64,000 bases of DNA from Prevotella sp. (GTDB lineage: Bacteria; Bacteroidota; Bacteroidia; Bacteroidales; Bacteroidaceae). This document shows positions 55,251 to 64,000 of this stretch, piece by piece; position 1 is the stretch's first letter; each line of letters opens with the position of its first letter. The notes below the pieces were generated by a model. It worked only from the letters and a program-made list of their open reading frames with translations, did not search any database and was not told the DNA's origin. A program made the position numbers and the translations under genes. Where the stretch lies: NCBI GenBank assembly GCA_021636625.1, contig JAJWLX010000013.1, positions 7,936-71,935 on the forward strand, read 5' to 3'.

Positions 55251-56450
55251 TTATTTATCTTTCTGGTTTGAACGTGAATTGATGAGATACACAAAGGTTC
55301 CATATTTCAGCTTGGCTGAGTTCTTCTTGATGGCCTTGCTGATGGCGTTGCTTGTCTTCTGAACGGCATTGGTAACGGCTTGTGCTCCCCAGGATGCCAG
55401 ATTGCCACCTCCAGTAGATGTACTGTTGGTAAGGGTTGAAGTATTGCTCAAAGCACCGCTACCAACATCTTTTGTGGTCTCTCTGAACTGGCTGCTTGGT
55501 ACATATAATCCTTCAAGTCCGTCGGTATCATAGAGCGAAAGGTTTACCTTGACGATGTCATCATCTATCATGATACTCTTGACTGTGCCCTTGACACGCT
55601 GTGAATCGAAGCCGCTCATGGTGGCATAGATGTAGGAGCCTTTATGAATGACCGTTTCATTGATGACAATATCATCGAGCAGACGAAGTCGTACTCTTGA
55701 TCCATCCACCGCCTTGATGTTCTCGTCTATGATAGCCTTGATAAGTCCAGCTTCCTTGTCATTGTCACACAGGGTGTTGAAGTAGTCGGAAGTAACCTTG
55801 ACCTTCTTGACGACCTCATGCGGTTCATCATCGGTCTTCTTCTTTTCCGGAATTTCAACCTTTCCTTCCTTGGCATCGCCCGTTTTGGCAGTTACTTCGG
55901 CCTGCATGGATGGGGTAGAGACCTGCTGAGCCTGAATTCTTGCCTGGGCAATGGCTCGATTGAGTTCTTCCATCGCCTCCTGCTCACGCTGTTTGCCACG
56001 AGCTAAGCGATCATTTTCTGCAGAATTGTTGCCTTTGGCGATTTCCTGGCCTTTCTGTGCGCTCTCCTGTAGCTGCCTTTGCATCTCAGAAAGCTTCTCG
56101 GCTTCCTGGGCTTCCACCTGTTTACGTTCTTCATCTGAGTACTTTGTATCATACTCTTCCTTGGTATCTTCTTCATTGCGTTCAATGTTTCCTACTGCTG
56201 AATAATCGTCTATCTTACCGTATGATTTGAGCATACTCTCATACTTGTTACCAATACCGTCTCCCTTCATTTTGGCATCAGGCAGGTCTGGATTAAGATA
56301 CTCGGTCGTAGTGAGACCATCAGGAATCTCAGCCTTCTCCGTATGAAAGAGGTCAATGACGAAGTAGCCGACAAACAACAGAGGGAAGTAAATGATAAGC
56401 GGTATCATATACTTGGGCTGTTTCCAGTTAATCTTTTTCAATGCGTCCAT
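55251..56450 (-). CDS. traM: Conjugative transfer protein TraM (VirB10-like)
   Basis: 399 residues. A single membrane helix at about 15-33 (MIPLIIYFPLLFVGYFVIDLF) is followed by a long Gln/Glu/Arg coiled coil (about 105-180) and a C-terminal beta-rich domain with RVRLRLLDDIVINETVIHKGSYIYA. This is the VirB10/TraM layout: an inner-membrane anchor spanning the periplasm to the outer-membrane complex. It overlaps the TraL-position gene by 23 nt and precedes TraN. Confidence 0.82.
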   Translation of the reverse strand: MDALKKINWKQPKYMIPLIIYFPLLFVGYFVIDLFHTEKAEIPDGLTTTEYLNPDLPDAKMKGDGIGNKYESMLKSYGKIDDYSAVGNIERNEEDTKEEYDTKYSDEERKQVEAQEAEKLSEMQRQLQESAQKGQEIAKGNNSAENDRLARGKQREQEAMEELNRAIAQARIQAQQVSTPSMQAEVTAKTGDAKEGKVEIPEKKKTDDEPHEVVKKVKVTSDYFNTLCDNDKEAGLIKAIIDENIKAVDGSRVRLRLLDDIVINETVIHKGSYIYATMSGFDSQRVKGTVKSIMIDDDIVKVNLSLYDTDGLEGLYVPSSQFRETTKDVGSGALSNTSTLTNSTSTGGGNLASWGAQAVTNAVQKTSNAISKAIKKNSAKLKYGTFVYLINSRSNQKDK

Positions 56451-56850
56451 CGTTTTCTATCTTTTCGTTATTATTCTTTTGATAATCTCTATTCATGGCA
56501 GGATGCGTGGTGTAGGCATTTTCAACAGCTTTCCAGACTTTGCAGTGTCGCAGACGCAACATCTGCTCTTGCCTTTCCGTAGCACTTTGTCTTGACTGTT
56601 GATGACTATACACCACTACCAACCTGTAGATGTTCAGACCAAAACAGAAGATTATGAAACCAAATACAAGGTAGAGGAACAACCGTTTATGGTCATTAGC
56701 AAACAGTTGTACCTTGGCTGCAAGCACATCAAGCTTCATAGTCTTGGCAAACTTGCGTCCTGCCTGCACCTCAGTCTCATATCTCTGACGATATTGAGGA
56801 TCATCTTTGTCTGGCATCTTTTCACCGATAAATATATTCTTCCATCCCAT
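56428..56850 (-). CDS. Small membrane protein in the TraL position
   Basis: 140 residues with one membrane helix (LFLYLVFGFIIFCFGLNIYRL, about 57-77), a charged cytoplasmic N-terminus and a basic, Asn-rich C-terminus. It lies between TraK and TraM, the TraL position in Bacteroides conjugative elements; sequence similarity to TraL is not certain. It probably is an inner-membrane part of the channel. Confidence 0.65.
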   Translation of the reverse strand: MGWKNIFIGEKMPDKDDPQYRQRYETEVQAGRKFAKTMKLDVLAAKVQLFANDHKRLFLYLVFGFIIFCFGLNIYRLVVVYSHQQSRQSATERQEQMLRLRHCKVWKAVENAYTTHPAMNRDYQKNNNEKIENDGRIEKD

Positions 56851-56851
56851 A

Positions 56852-57466
56852 TCAATATGTCAGTTTGGTCTTTTGTTCTATATCCTTATTGAGAAGGGTT
56901 CTCCAGTTGGTGATGAGCAAACCATGTGGGTTGTTGTCAGTACGGGGAACACGCTTCAAATGACCTGCCGTCACAAGTTCTCTGGTAAGAATGCTTGTGC
57001 GTCGCTCAATACGCTGTCTGCCATAGTAGGTGAACTCCATCTTCTCCTTGTCGAACTTGATACTGTCACAGAAGATACTGAATACGGCACTCGTACCCAT
57101 GATGTTTGAGTAGAAGCCTTTCTCCTTTAATGTATTGTACTGCGCAAGACCCGTTTCATCGACCAGATACATGGCTTTATCCATTGTATATTTGATGTAC
57201 TTGTCATCTGGCGCAAGAGTGAAGAAGTAATGATGGAACATCTCCACATGACTCTTTGCTTCCACATCGAGCGTTTCTTCCATGGTGCTGCGCTGAACGA
57301 GAATAGGAACATTGCCATCCAACACGTACACTTTCTGATGAGCATCCGAAACCATTTGCTTGGCTGTCCAAATGCTGGAGATACAGATGATGATGCAGCC
57401 CACAAGGAAGAGTGAGCAGATAATCATCACCAACTTGATTTTGTTTTCGAGATTCTTTATTACCAT
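56852..57466 (-). CDS. traK: Conjugative transfer protein TraK (VirB8-like)
   Basis: 204 residues. One N-terminal membrane helix (VMIICSLFLVGCIIICISSIW, about 13-33) is followed by a periplasmic domain with YVLDGNVPILVQRSTMEETLDVEAKSHVEMFHHYFFTLAPD and YYGRQRIERRTSILTRELVT. This is the family pattern of TraK, the VirB8-like assembly factor. It lies between TraJ and the TraL-position gene, 1 nt from the latter. Confidence 0.87.
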   Translation of the reverse strand: MVIKNLENKIKLVMIICSLFLVGCIIICISSIWTAKQMVSDAHQKVYVLDGNVPILVQRSTMEETLDVEAKSHVEMFHHYFFTLAPDDKYIKYTMDKAMYLVDETGLAQYNTLKEKGFYSNIMGTSAVFSIFCDSIKFDKEKMEFTYYGRQRIERRTSILTRELVTAGHLKRVPRTDNNPHGLLITNWRTLLNKDIEQKTKLTY

Positions 57467-57494
57467 ACCTTATTATATATGTATTATTTGCTGT

Positions 57495-58625
57495 TTACAT
57501 CACTTTGCTAATCATGCCCTGGGTTGAAATCTTGGCTTGCTGTGCCACACCTTCACCGAAGTTTCGGGTAGAGAATGCTGTATCTCCTTCAGGAATCATC
57601 CATGCAGCAAGGTCTGGAACGAGGTTCAGACATTTCAATGCCACAATGCTTGCTGCCATCAGATAACCGGCTGAGAAGAACGAGTTCTGCAGATATGCTG
57701 CCATCGTCTGCTCACTTTCGGTAATGGCTGTAAGGTTCTCCACCTGAATGCAGAGCACTATATCAAAGAGTAAAAGGACATAAAAGCCCACGAAGTATAG
57801 CATTGCTCCATAGAAATGTACCGTGAGATAACGTATCAGCCACTTTGCCCAGGCTCCTTCCCATTTCGGCAAGAGAGAGAATGCCCATTGTATCGGACCG
57901 AATATCGTCAGCATACCCAGGAGTATCTGTTGGCAATAGATTGTTGCCCACCAACCTATACGGAAGACAATCAAAGCTATGAGCATAATCACCTTATCTA
58001 TGCCTACCACCGCACCAGCTGTGAGTGATGTGAACCAGAGCTTCGAAGCATCAGTTTCCATGTTTGTCACTTCATCCACACCTGCCTGTTCCATGGTGGA
58101 CTCTATCAGGTTTGGATCCGATGTGCCAGAATGGGCTACGTCAGCCTGGGCTTGTAATGAGTTATAAAGAGTATCACGTGTATAGATGAGCTCCTGGACT
58201 TCTTCAAACTTATCCTCAATCTGTGCGGACTCCGCTTCATACAAGTCGTGGGTGTATGAACCTATGCAGTTAGGAATATAGGAGAGAAAGTCAAGTACAC
58301 ACCAGCTGCTGCCGTTGTTTGTAATGCCGGTATCTGCAGGTGGGTACCACCAACAGAGGATCACACTGACCACAAGAGGCTTGAACAGCTTCATGATGTC
58401 TATCGGCTCATGCTTTACCATCATCTTGTAGGCCATACTGCCAGCTACGACTATCGAGAACAGCGCAGCTAGAGCCATACACATCTGCAATATCCACCAA
58501 AACGGACCTTGTGAGCCTGTGAACGTGGCATCACAAAGGAACTCGTTGGTCTGGAAAATCACATCATCAATCTCCTGTTCGAGGATCTTGATACCGAAAT
58601 CGGAAAGGATGTTTGAATCTGCCAT
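57495..58625 (-). CDS. traJ: Conjugative transfer protein TraJ (VirB6-like)
   Basis: 376 residues with several membrane helices (WWILQMCMALAALFSIVVAG, VVSVILCWWYPP, VIMLIALIVFRIGWWATIYCQQILLGMLTIF, LYFVGFYVLLLF). PIQWAFSLLPKWEGAWAKWLIRYLTVHFYGAM is a conserved cytoplasmic/periplasmic loop of TraJ. It forms the inner-membrane pore element. It starts 3 nt after the preceding gene and precedes TraK. Confidence 0.85.
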   Translation of the reverse strand: MADSNILSDFGIKILEQEIDDVIFQTNEFLCDATFTGSQGPFWWILQMCMALAALFSIVVAGSMAYKMMVKHEPIDIMKLFKPLVVSVILCWWYPPADTGITNNGSSWCVLDFLSYIPNCIGSYTHDLYEAESAQIEDKFEEVQELIYTRDTLYNSLQAQADVAHSGTSDPNLIESTMEQAGVDEVTNMETDASKLWFTSLTAGAVVGIDKVIMLIALIVFRIGWWATIYCQQILLGMLTIFGPIQWAFSLLPKWEGAWAKWLIRYLTVHFYGAMLYFVGFYVLLLFDIVLCIQVENLTAITESEQTMAAYLQNSFFSAGYLMAASIVALKCLNLVPDLAAWMIPEGDTAFSTRNFGEGVAQQAKISTQGMISKVM

Positions 58626-58628
58626 GTT

Positions 58629-59414
58629 TTATCGTCTTACTATGTTATTTTCGTCGGAGTCATCAGTTCCTGATCCTCCGGAGTTATTTCCTATATTCTT
58701 TTTGCCTGCTTCACGCCATCGGCTGATTGCTGATGATGCGTGGCTGGCCACATTGTTTCTTCTTTCAAGTCGGGCAGCAAGCAAGGATGATGTCTTTCGC
58801 TTGTTGCTTAGTTGGATAAGAAATGAGATAAGTGTCTCATTCTGCTTGGTAATGTCATCATAGATGGCAAGATACTGCTGTTTGCGCTGGGCATTGGGCA
58901 TATAGGCATCCTGCATCTCCTTGATGGCTGTCTTATACATCTTGTAGTATTCTGTCCATCGTGTCTTGTCTGAAACAGAACCACCAGCGCTTACTATTCG
59001 GTCAATATTCGCCTGAAAGTCCGAGAGCTTGGAGTTGATCTTGTTTCCTTCTGCAAGCCAGGCAATGTCAATCTGCCGGTCTGCAATGTTGAGTGCTTCT
59101 ATTTCTGCTCGTTGGGTAAGAGATGCTTTGATACTGTCAGCAACATCAACCTGCTGATATGCAGAGACTCCTGCCATGGTTCTGAAAAACTGCTTGTTCT
59201 TTTTTGCTGCAGTCTTCTGATAGCTGTTGTGTAAGGCATCATAATAGAATGCAGGAGTGAGACCACCAGAACCAATCTCCTGAACCGTAATCTGATTCAT
59301 CTTGGCTGCATCATGGTTGTAACTCACATATCCTTGGGCTGATGCGTTAAAGCATAACGTCAAGCCACATAAGCAAAGTGCTGTCCGTGATGAGATTAAA
59401 TGTTTCATATTCAT
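58629..59414 (-). CDS. Exported conjugation protein in the TraI position (DUF5045-like)
   Basis: 261 residues with a signal peptide (to about ASAQG). Helical body: VDVADSIKASLTQRAEIEALNIADRQIDIAWLAEGNKINSKL, fitting DUF5045-like proteins of Prevotella/Bacteroides conjugative elements. The C-terminal part has SRWREAGKK, a version of the RW-R motif shared with four other exported proteins of this element, and a Gly/Asp/Asn tail. It lies just upstream of TraJ, where TraI is found in related elements. Function: periplasmic channel accessory, inferred. Confidence 0.65.
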   Translation of the reverse strand: MNMKHLISSRTALCLCGLTLCFNASAQGYVSYNHDAAKMNQITVQEIGSGGLTPAFYYDALHNSYQKTAAKKNKQFFRTMAGVSAYQQVDVADSIKASLTQRAEIEALNIADRQIDIAWLAEGNKINSKLSDFQANIDRIVSAGGSVSDKTRWTEYYKMYKTAIKEMQDAYMPNAQRKQQYLAIYDDITKQNETLISFLIQLSNKRKTSSLLAARLERRNNVASHASSAISRWREAGKKNIGNNSGGSGTDDSDENNIVRR

Positions 59415-59433
59415 TGTATTTTTATTTATTATC

Positions 59434-60177
59434 CTAATAGCCTAAATATCCTGCGCCCCTCCATCTTCCAAAGGCATCACTTATGATTTCCTCCTTGCTC
59501 TTGGCACGGTACACCTGTTTTTTCCAATAGCCGATTCTCACTTGGATATATTTCCAGGTTTCGAAGTATGCCTTGTTGAGATGCTTGTTGATGTTGTCGA
59601 GCGAGTTGTTGATGCTCGTAATGATGAGAAGCAAGTCGGACGTTGAACATGCCGCAGCTCCAGTAGCATATAGCAGCAAATCACTGACTGACCTATAGAG
59701 ATTGTCGCCTTCATCTGCAATCTTAGCCAAAGCCTTGGTGTTGATGGTGATGATCAGCGTATCGGTACTCATGATGTTTCCTCTTTCCAGGCATTTCTTC
59801 CTGAAATCATTGAGCATCTTTCTATAGTCACCGACTTTGTCACTCACATTCTCATAGGTGCTGTACACATTGAGACTGGTACGGAGTGACTGATACAGAA
59901 TGTCAATCACATCAAATGCCCTGGTGTACTTATCCAGTTCCTTATTGATGTCCCTGAATCCAATGTTGGCATCGCCGCTGTAGTCATGCAGCAGTTTATT
60001 GCTTGCCTCCAAGGTGGAACGCACAAGCAGCAGACTACGCTGTTGCTTGTGATCTTTGATATAGGCCTCGATAGAAACTGCATCAAAACCCACCTGAGCT
60101 TTTGCCACCGAAGGCAAAAGGGTCAACAGACAAATGAGTATTGTCAGTATCTTGCTATTCACTGTTGTCTTCTTCAT
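59434..60177 (-). CDS. Exported conjugation protein with C-terminal RWR motif
   Basis: 247 residues from the ATG at 60177; an in-frame ATG at 60228 would overlap the upstream gene by over 70 nt and break the signal peptide. The signal peptide ends near VAKAQ. The body is helical, with YKDHKQQRSLLLVRSTLEA-type amphipathic helices (key region about 40-90). It ends in FGRWRGAGYLGY. It resembles 16704-17417 in plan and in the terminal motif. It lies between the 853-aa gene and the TraI-position gene. Function unknown. Confidence 0.62.
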   Translation of the reverse strand: MKKTTVNSKILTILICLLTLLPSVAKAQVGFDAVSIEAYIKDHKQQRSLLLVRSTLEASNKLLHDYSGDANIGFRDINKELDKYTRAFDVIDILYQSLRTSLNVYSTYENVSDKVGDYRKMLNDFRKKCLERGNIMSTDTLIITINTKALAKIADEGDNLYRSVSDLLLYATGAAACSTSDLLLIITSINNSLDNINKHLNKAYFETWKYIQVRIGYWKKQVYRAKSKEEIISDAFGRWRGAGYLGY

Positions 60178-62716
60178 CGTCATCATATTTTCCGTTATAA
60201 CTATCTGAATGTCCGCTATCAGCTGCATGTCGCAACCATCGTTTCCTGCACTTTTCTATGAGCGTCAGTCTTCTGCCTTGCTCGTCATTCAGTGGGGGAG
60301 CGACACTCCTCAGAATGTCTATGATGGAATGCTTGTAATGCATCATCTTCTCCAATGACACCAGATCGGCAAATATCTTGGTGAGACGGCTGTCTATCTG
60401 ACGTGCAATCTCCAGTCGGTCACTTGACCAGAGCAAATGATAAGTATCATCCGTATTGTCTGATTCCACAGGGCTACTCTTGGCATATTCAACCGTAGGG
60501 TCACAGTCTGGATAGTCACGGGCTATCTCAGCAAGTTTGGCATTCACTTCGGCTGCTTTCTCCTCATCGGTTTTAGCAGGATCGAGGTTTACTACAGCCA
60601 CAACTTGCGTATCGCTATATTCCGTGGTCAGAGTCCATGAAATCTGCACGATGGCACGGTGTATCTTGATGCCCATGAAGTACTTAGGCTTTCTTGCTAT
60701 TGAAACTGTTGCCTTGAAAGTAATGACACCATTGGTATTCGGCATGGAAGCAGTACGAACGAAAGTATTACCTTCCCAAGCCCCCGAACCATTCCAACTG
60801 AGATTATAGGCAGTCTTGCAATCCTGCATGATGGCAGGTATGCGGTAATAGTCATCAGTCACTGCATTTTCTCCATCAATAGCCTCTTGCTTTGCCTTTT
60901 GGTACTGGGCTAGTTCTGATTCGGCTGTACTCTTATCTGACTTCAATGCTGTTATACGGTCTTTGTTGGCATTGTACTGTTGACGATACCTCGCTGCATC
61001 ATTCACATTTGAATTCTTGATTTTTCTCAGAAGTTCCGTATTCTCTGCCTCCAAGCTTGTGATTTCTGACTGGAGAGAAGCTATTTTCCTCTCTGTTTCA
61101 GCAATCTTGGAATCAACCTCAGAAGTATTGACGCTTTCATGAGTGACACTAGTGGCCATGGCACACTGCTTGGTGTGACCATTCACGCTACCTCCGCAAC
61201 TCGAACACTTGTATTGGGTTGATGCTTCACCAAGTTTGGTGCCACCATGACAGGTTACACTGATGGTTGCAGTTTCACATCCTGCAATCTTCTTGGCATC
61301 GGTTGTCTGATAGTATCTCTTTGCATCACTTGAAAGATAGTAGGTGTAACCTTCCTCGTTATCATTGAGTTCTTTCAGTCGTGCATTCAATCCGGCTTTG
61401 AATGTGTTCATGTCCATCGTGTAGGAATCAAAGACATCCTCATAGGCAACTTCCTTTTTATACCAGCTCTTTGAAACATGAATCTCGTAAGCATAGGCTT
61501 TAGCATATTGACCACTTTTCTTCTTGCTGAGAATATAGCCTGACATATAGTAAGTTATGCTATAATTGAAGCCGTCGTTTGAGTTGTTATGCTGCTGAAC
61601 ATCACTTCGACTCCAACCTGCGTGGCTTTCTGAGTTTCTCAATGCAGCTTCTCTTTCTGCCGATGTTGGAGTATAGTTTTTGTCCTTGGTGCTGATACGA
61701 CACCAGTGATCACCTTTGATGATAGCATCATTGTCTGTAGGTGGATAGTAGTCACACAAAGCCACATTGCCGGCATCAACTCTATAGATATACCATCGCT
61801 GGGTGTAGTATTGTCCCATTCCTTCACGGGCATAGTCCGTTATCCAGGATGTCAGATTGTAGTTCGATAAAGAGAAGAGATTTGCAATGCTGTCCCTTCC
61901 TCCAACAAACTGCAAGAGCGTGTTTCCTGCATTTGCAGACAGACTGTTGTAGAGTCCATACACATTTTCAGCTATCTCAATGACGCTGCTTGTCTTGTCC
62001 ATCATCGTTCCACTGAAACTGCTGTTACCAAGGATGGAGCCTACGGCATTACCAGCTCCAGCAGAAGCAAGATTAACTCCCATGGCATACAGGTTATCAA
62101 TGTCTTCCTTCAGATTCTCCTTGGTGAAGTTGGAACCGAATCCTGAAAAGTTGTCAAACATCGCTTCCCAATCTACGTTGCCCAACTCCGAGAGTTTCAG
62201 GATGGCAGCCAATTCCTGGTTAATCTCCAGAAATGCTATATCCTTGAACGAGAGGGTGCAGTTGGTGACGATAGACTCGAACTGATAGCAGAGCGTCTTG
62301 GTCTCTTCACATACCTTATATAAATAGCTTCCCCAATAGAGAGCATTCTGTGGACTTTTGAGCATCATTCCAGCTACAGTCCATATCTTCGGCATGATCT
62401 TGGCCGACACCATGTTGTAGATTCGGCGGTAATAGTAGTTCTCCGTCGCACTTGTCCATAGTCCCATATGGGTGAGGGCTTTGCGGTCAAGGAACTTAGA
62501 AGTGAAGATTCCTGCCGCTGCCACCTCTGCCGCCTGATAGTGTTCACGTATCTTAGCTACCTGTTCGGCATAATACGCCTCAGTAGCTGCCTCTGTTGCA
62601 AAAGCGGCTGTCATTGCTTCTACAGTGCGCTTGTCATAGTTCACGCTGTAGTACTGTGCCATTGTCGGTACTACGGCACAAAGATAGAGAGTAAGTATTA
62701 TCAGATAGCGTTTCAT
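60155..62716 (-). CDS. Large exported conjugation-operon protein
   Basis: 853 residues with a signal peptide (MKRYLIILTLYLCAVVPTMAQ). The N-terminal about 280 residues are helical and Ala-rich. The central part is aromatic-rich with many Tyr (about 330-470). A Cys/His cluster at about 490-530 (VTCHGG, YKCSSCGG, KQCA) could bind zinc. A coiled coil follows (about 545-620), then a beta-rich part. The C-terminus has CRKRWLRHAADSG, a variant of the RW-R motif, and an acidic tail. It is encoded between TraG (VirB4) and TraJ. It may be a scaffold or surface protein; no family was recognised. Confidence 0.6.
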   Translation of the reverse strand: MKRYLIILTLYLCAVVPTMAQYYSVNYDKRTVEAMTAAFATEAATEAYYAEQVAKIREHYQAAEVAAAGIFTSKFLDRKALTHMGLWTSATENYYYRRIYNMVSAKIMPKIWTVAGMMLKSPQNALYWGSYLYKVCEETKTLCYQFESIVTNCTLSFKDIAFLEINQELAAILKLSELGNVDWEAMFDNFSGFGSNFTKENLKEDIDNLYAMGVNLASAGAGNAVGSILGNSSFSGTMMDKTSSVIEIAENVYGLYNSLSANAGNTLLQFVGGRDSIANLFSLSNYNLTSWITDYAREGMGQYYTQRWYIYRVDAGNVALCDYYPPTDNDAIIKGDHWCRISTKDKNYTPTSAEREAALRNSESHAGWSRSDVQQHNNSNDGFNYSITYYMSGYILSKKKSGQYAKAYAYEIHVSKSWYKKEVAYEDVFDSYTMDMNTFKAGLNARLKELNDNEEGYTYYLSSDAKRYYQTTDAKKIAGCETATISVTCHGGTKLGEASTQYKCSSCGGSVNGHTKQCAMATSVTHESVNTSEVDSKIAETERKIASLQSEITSLEAENTELLRKIKNSNVNDAARYRQQYNANKDRITALKSDKSTAESELAQYQKAKQEAIDGENAVTDDYYRIPAIMQDCKTAYNLSWNGSGAWEGNTFVRTASMPNTNGVITFKATVSIARKPKYFMGIKIHRAIVQISWTLTTEYSDTQVVAVVNLDPAKTDEEKAAEVNAKLAEIARDYPDCDPTVEYAKSSPVESDNTDDTYHLLWSSDRLEIARQIDSRLTKIFADLVSLEKMMHYKHSIIDILRSVAPPLNDEQGRRLTLIEKCRKRWLRHAADSGHSDSYNGKYDDDEEDNSE

Positions 62717-62744
62717 TTGTCTGAATATTATTGTTTATGACTTG

Positions 62745-63950
62745 TTACATATACTCATCAAATTTCCTCTTGGGTTTGAGGTTCAGCACATGGCCAGTCT
62801 GGTTCACCTTTTGGGCAAATGGCAAGGATTTGGTGATCCCTGACAGTTCCCAGTCTCGGCAATAGGCTTCGATGGCATGCTGATGGTCGCATTGCAACTC
62901 TTTCTTGTAGAGCTTCAAGGCTTCCTTCTCAGCTCGCTCGGTGGTATAGGTCATATAGCACTCGTGAGGTTCTTCTACACCAAACACGCCTCCGACACTT
63001 CCTCTTCGGATAAAGACTTCTCGGAAGAAGCTTCTGCCTTCCTTGTTTTCAAGGCGGTTGATGGTGAAGATCTTCTTGCAGTCCACATCTGTCAAACCCA
63101 GGATTGCCTTGATCTCGTCGAAACGTTCACGGAACTTGCTCTGGTCAAGCAGCATCACCACATCAGAGTTGTTGATGATGGCTTCCTTCACGATAGGACT
63201 TCCCACGATGTCCTGGATCTCCTGAGTAACCACACCCACTGATGCCCAGAACTTACGGGCTGTCTTGTAGAGGTATTTGATGTACTCTGCCATCATTGGT
63301 GAAGCAATGGCTTTCCATGCCTCTTCAATGACAAGCACCTTGCGGTTCTTCTTGATACGCATCTTCTGGATGAAAACGTCCATGATGATAAGTGTAACAA
63401 GAGGGAAGAGGAGAGGGTCATCCTTGATGGAGTCTATCTCGAAAACGATGAAGGTCTCATCAAACAGCTTTGTGTCGAGGTTCTCATTGAGGGTGAGCTC
63501 ATGGCTACCGCCCTTGTAGAAGTCCTTCAGCAGATAGTTGTAGGATGCAAGGTCGATTCCTGCCAGGTTGTTCTCCTTTATAATCTGAGGAATACGGACT
63601 GTACTGTACTCATAGAATGTGTTGAACGACAGATTCTCTATTTGTTTCTTCATGAAGTATTCATCGAAGTATTCCGTGATAACCTGCTCTATGAGACGGT
63701 CTTCCGTCTTGGTGACTTCACCTTGGGTTCCTTTCCAGATGAGCATGACCAGATTTTTCAGGAAGCCTATCTTCTCAATATTCAACTCCTCACGCTTGAT
63801 GGCAAAAGGATTCATCGTGATAGGATGCTCGTCTGTGTAGCTGATATACTTGCCACCGACATATTCGCAGAGTCCTTCGTATGAATTACCGGTATCAACC
63901 ATCACAACGTCGGTGTTCTGTTCCCACATCTGACGGACTACACTATTCAT
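62745..63950 (-). CDS. traG: TraG/VirB4-like conjugation ATPase, partial and interrupted
   Basis: The C-terminal ATPase part, 401 residues from the first ATG; the gene should continue beyond the window. VDTGNSYEGLCEYVGGKYI, ITMNPF and Walker B VLVIEEAWKAIASPMM are typical of Bacteroidota TraG. Walker A should sit just before KGFHMNSVVRQMW, but the frame meets TAG at 63974-63972 and no GxGK is present. The neighbouring frame reads SVLGNT, as if about 8 nt (encoding GSG) were lost. This could be a true mutation or an assembly error at the window edge. TraG powers pilus/channel assembly. Confidence 0.75.
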   Translation of the reverse strand: MNSVVRQMWEQNTDVVMVDTGNSYEGLCEYVGGKYISYTDEHPITMNPFAIKREELNIEKIGFLKNLVMLIWKGTQGEVTKTEDRLIEQVITEYFDEYFMKKQIENLSFNTFYEYSTVRIPQIIKENNLAGIDLASYNYLLKDFYKGGSHELTLNENLDTKLFDETFIVFEIDSIKDDPLLFPLVTLIIMDVFIQKMRIKKNRKVLVIEEAWKAIASPMMAEYIKYLYKTARKFWASVGVVTQEIQDIVGSPIVKEAIINNSDVVMLLDQSKFRERFDEIKAILGLTDVDCKKIFTINRLENKEGRSFFREVFIRRGSVGGVFGVEEPHECYMTYTTERAEKEALKLYKKELQCDHQHAIEAYCRDWELSGITKSLPFAQKVNQTGHVLNLKPKRKFDEYM

Positions 63951-64000
63951 GTGGAAGCCTTTTTGTATTTCCTAACACGCTGAGCCACAGCACTCTCTTA

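Noticed and set aside
1..64000. tRNA, rRNA or integrase genes
   Set aside because: None was recognised; the element ends are probably outside the window.

Overview
The window looks like part of an integrative conjugative element from the phylum Bacteroidota, most likely Prevotellaceae. Three things point there: the TraG-J-K-L-M-N type secretion genes, the accessory families (ArdC, DUF4099-like, DUF4494-like, DUF6078-like), and promoters with a TAnnTTTG -7 box. Genus is an inference from gene style, not from a marker gene. No integrase, rRNA, tRNA or CRISPR array was seen.

Layout. Bases 1-3158 hold a structured non-coding region (candidate oriT), a MobV relaxase and an OmpA-like porin, read rightwards. 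Bases 3336-5919 hold a three-gene cassette: an AbiEi-like winged-helix protein, a nucleotidyltransferase and a metallophosphoesterase. Bases 5988-22055 are a long leftward accessory conjugation operon with ArdC-like proteins (one fused to a MutS mismatch-recognition domain), tandem OB-fold protein, cell-wall hydrolases, a Toprim protein and several exported or membrane proteins of unknown role. Two of its genes are split by apparent frameshifts. Bases 22327-24953 carry a secreted M23 peptidase and four small cell-envelope or unknown genes.

Bases 24985-49705 are a defence island of about 25 kb inserted between the two conjugation blocks. Its core is a leftward, nearly gap-free operon Fic - HNH nuclease - 860-aa protein - 2132-aa DUF1998-type helicase - McrB - McrC. 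The 860-aa and 2132-aa pair resembles Druantia type III (DruH/DruE). Upstream lie a DUF6078-like protein, a helicase-methyltransferase fusion with a partner subunit, and two regulators (WYL and HTH). Read the other way are a macro-domain-like gene and an AT-rich two-gene unit whose second product has a PD-(D/E)XK nuclease-like N-terminus; this unit may be an undescribed defence system.

The most striking signal is regulatory. A 15-bp near-palindrome, TGCAGAwAGAyTGCA, occurs at three promoters of the island, each time exactly 11 nt upstream of a TAnnTTTG box. The promoters serve an 82-aa acidic gene, the helicase-methyltransferase operon and the macro-like gene. They look like one regulon, perhaps controlled by the WYL protein.

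Bases 49694-63950 are the type IV secretion operon, read leftwards: VirB4-like TraG (cut by the window end and lacking its P-loop here), large exported proteins, TraJ, TraK, a TraL-position protein, TraM, TraN, a TraO-position protein, a lipoprotein, the coupling ATPase, a lysozyme-like protein, a phosphoribosyltransferase and a Cys-rich small protein.
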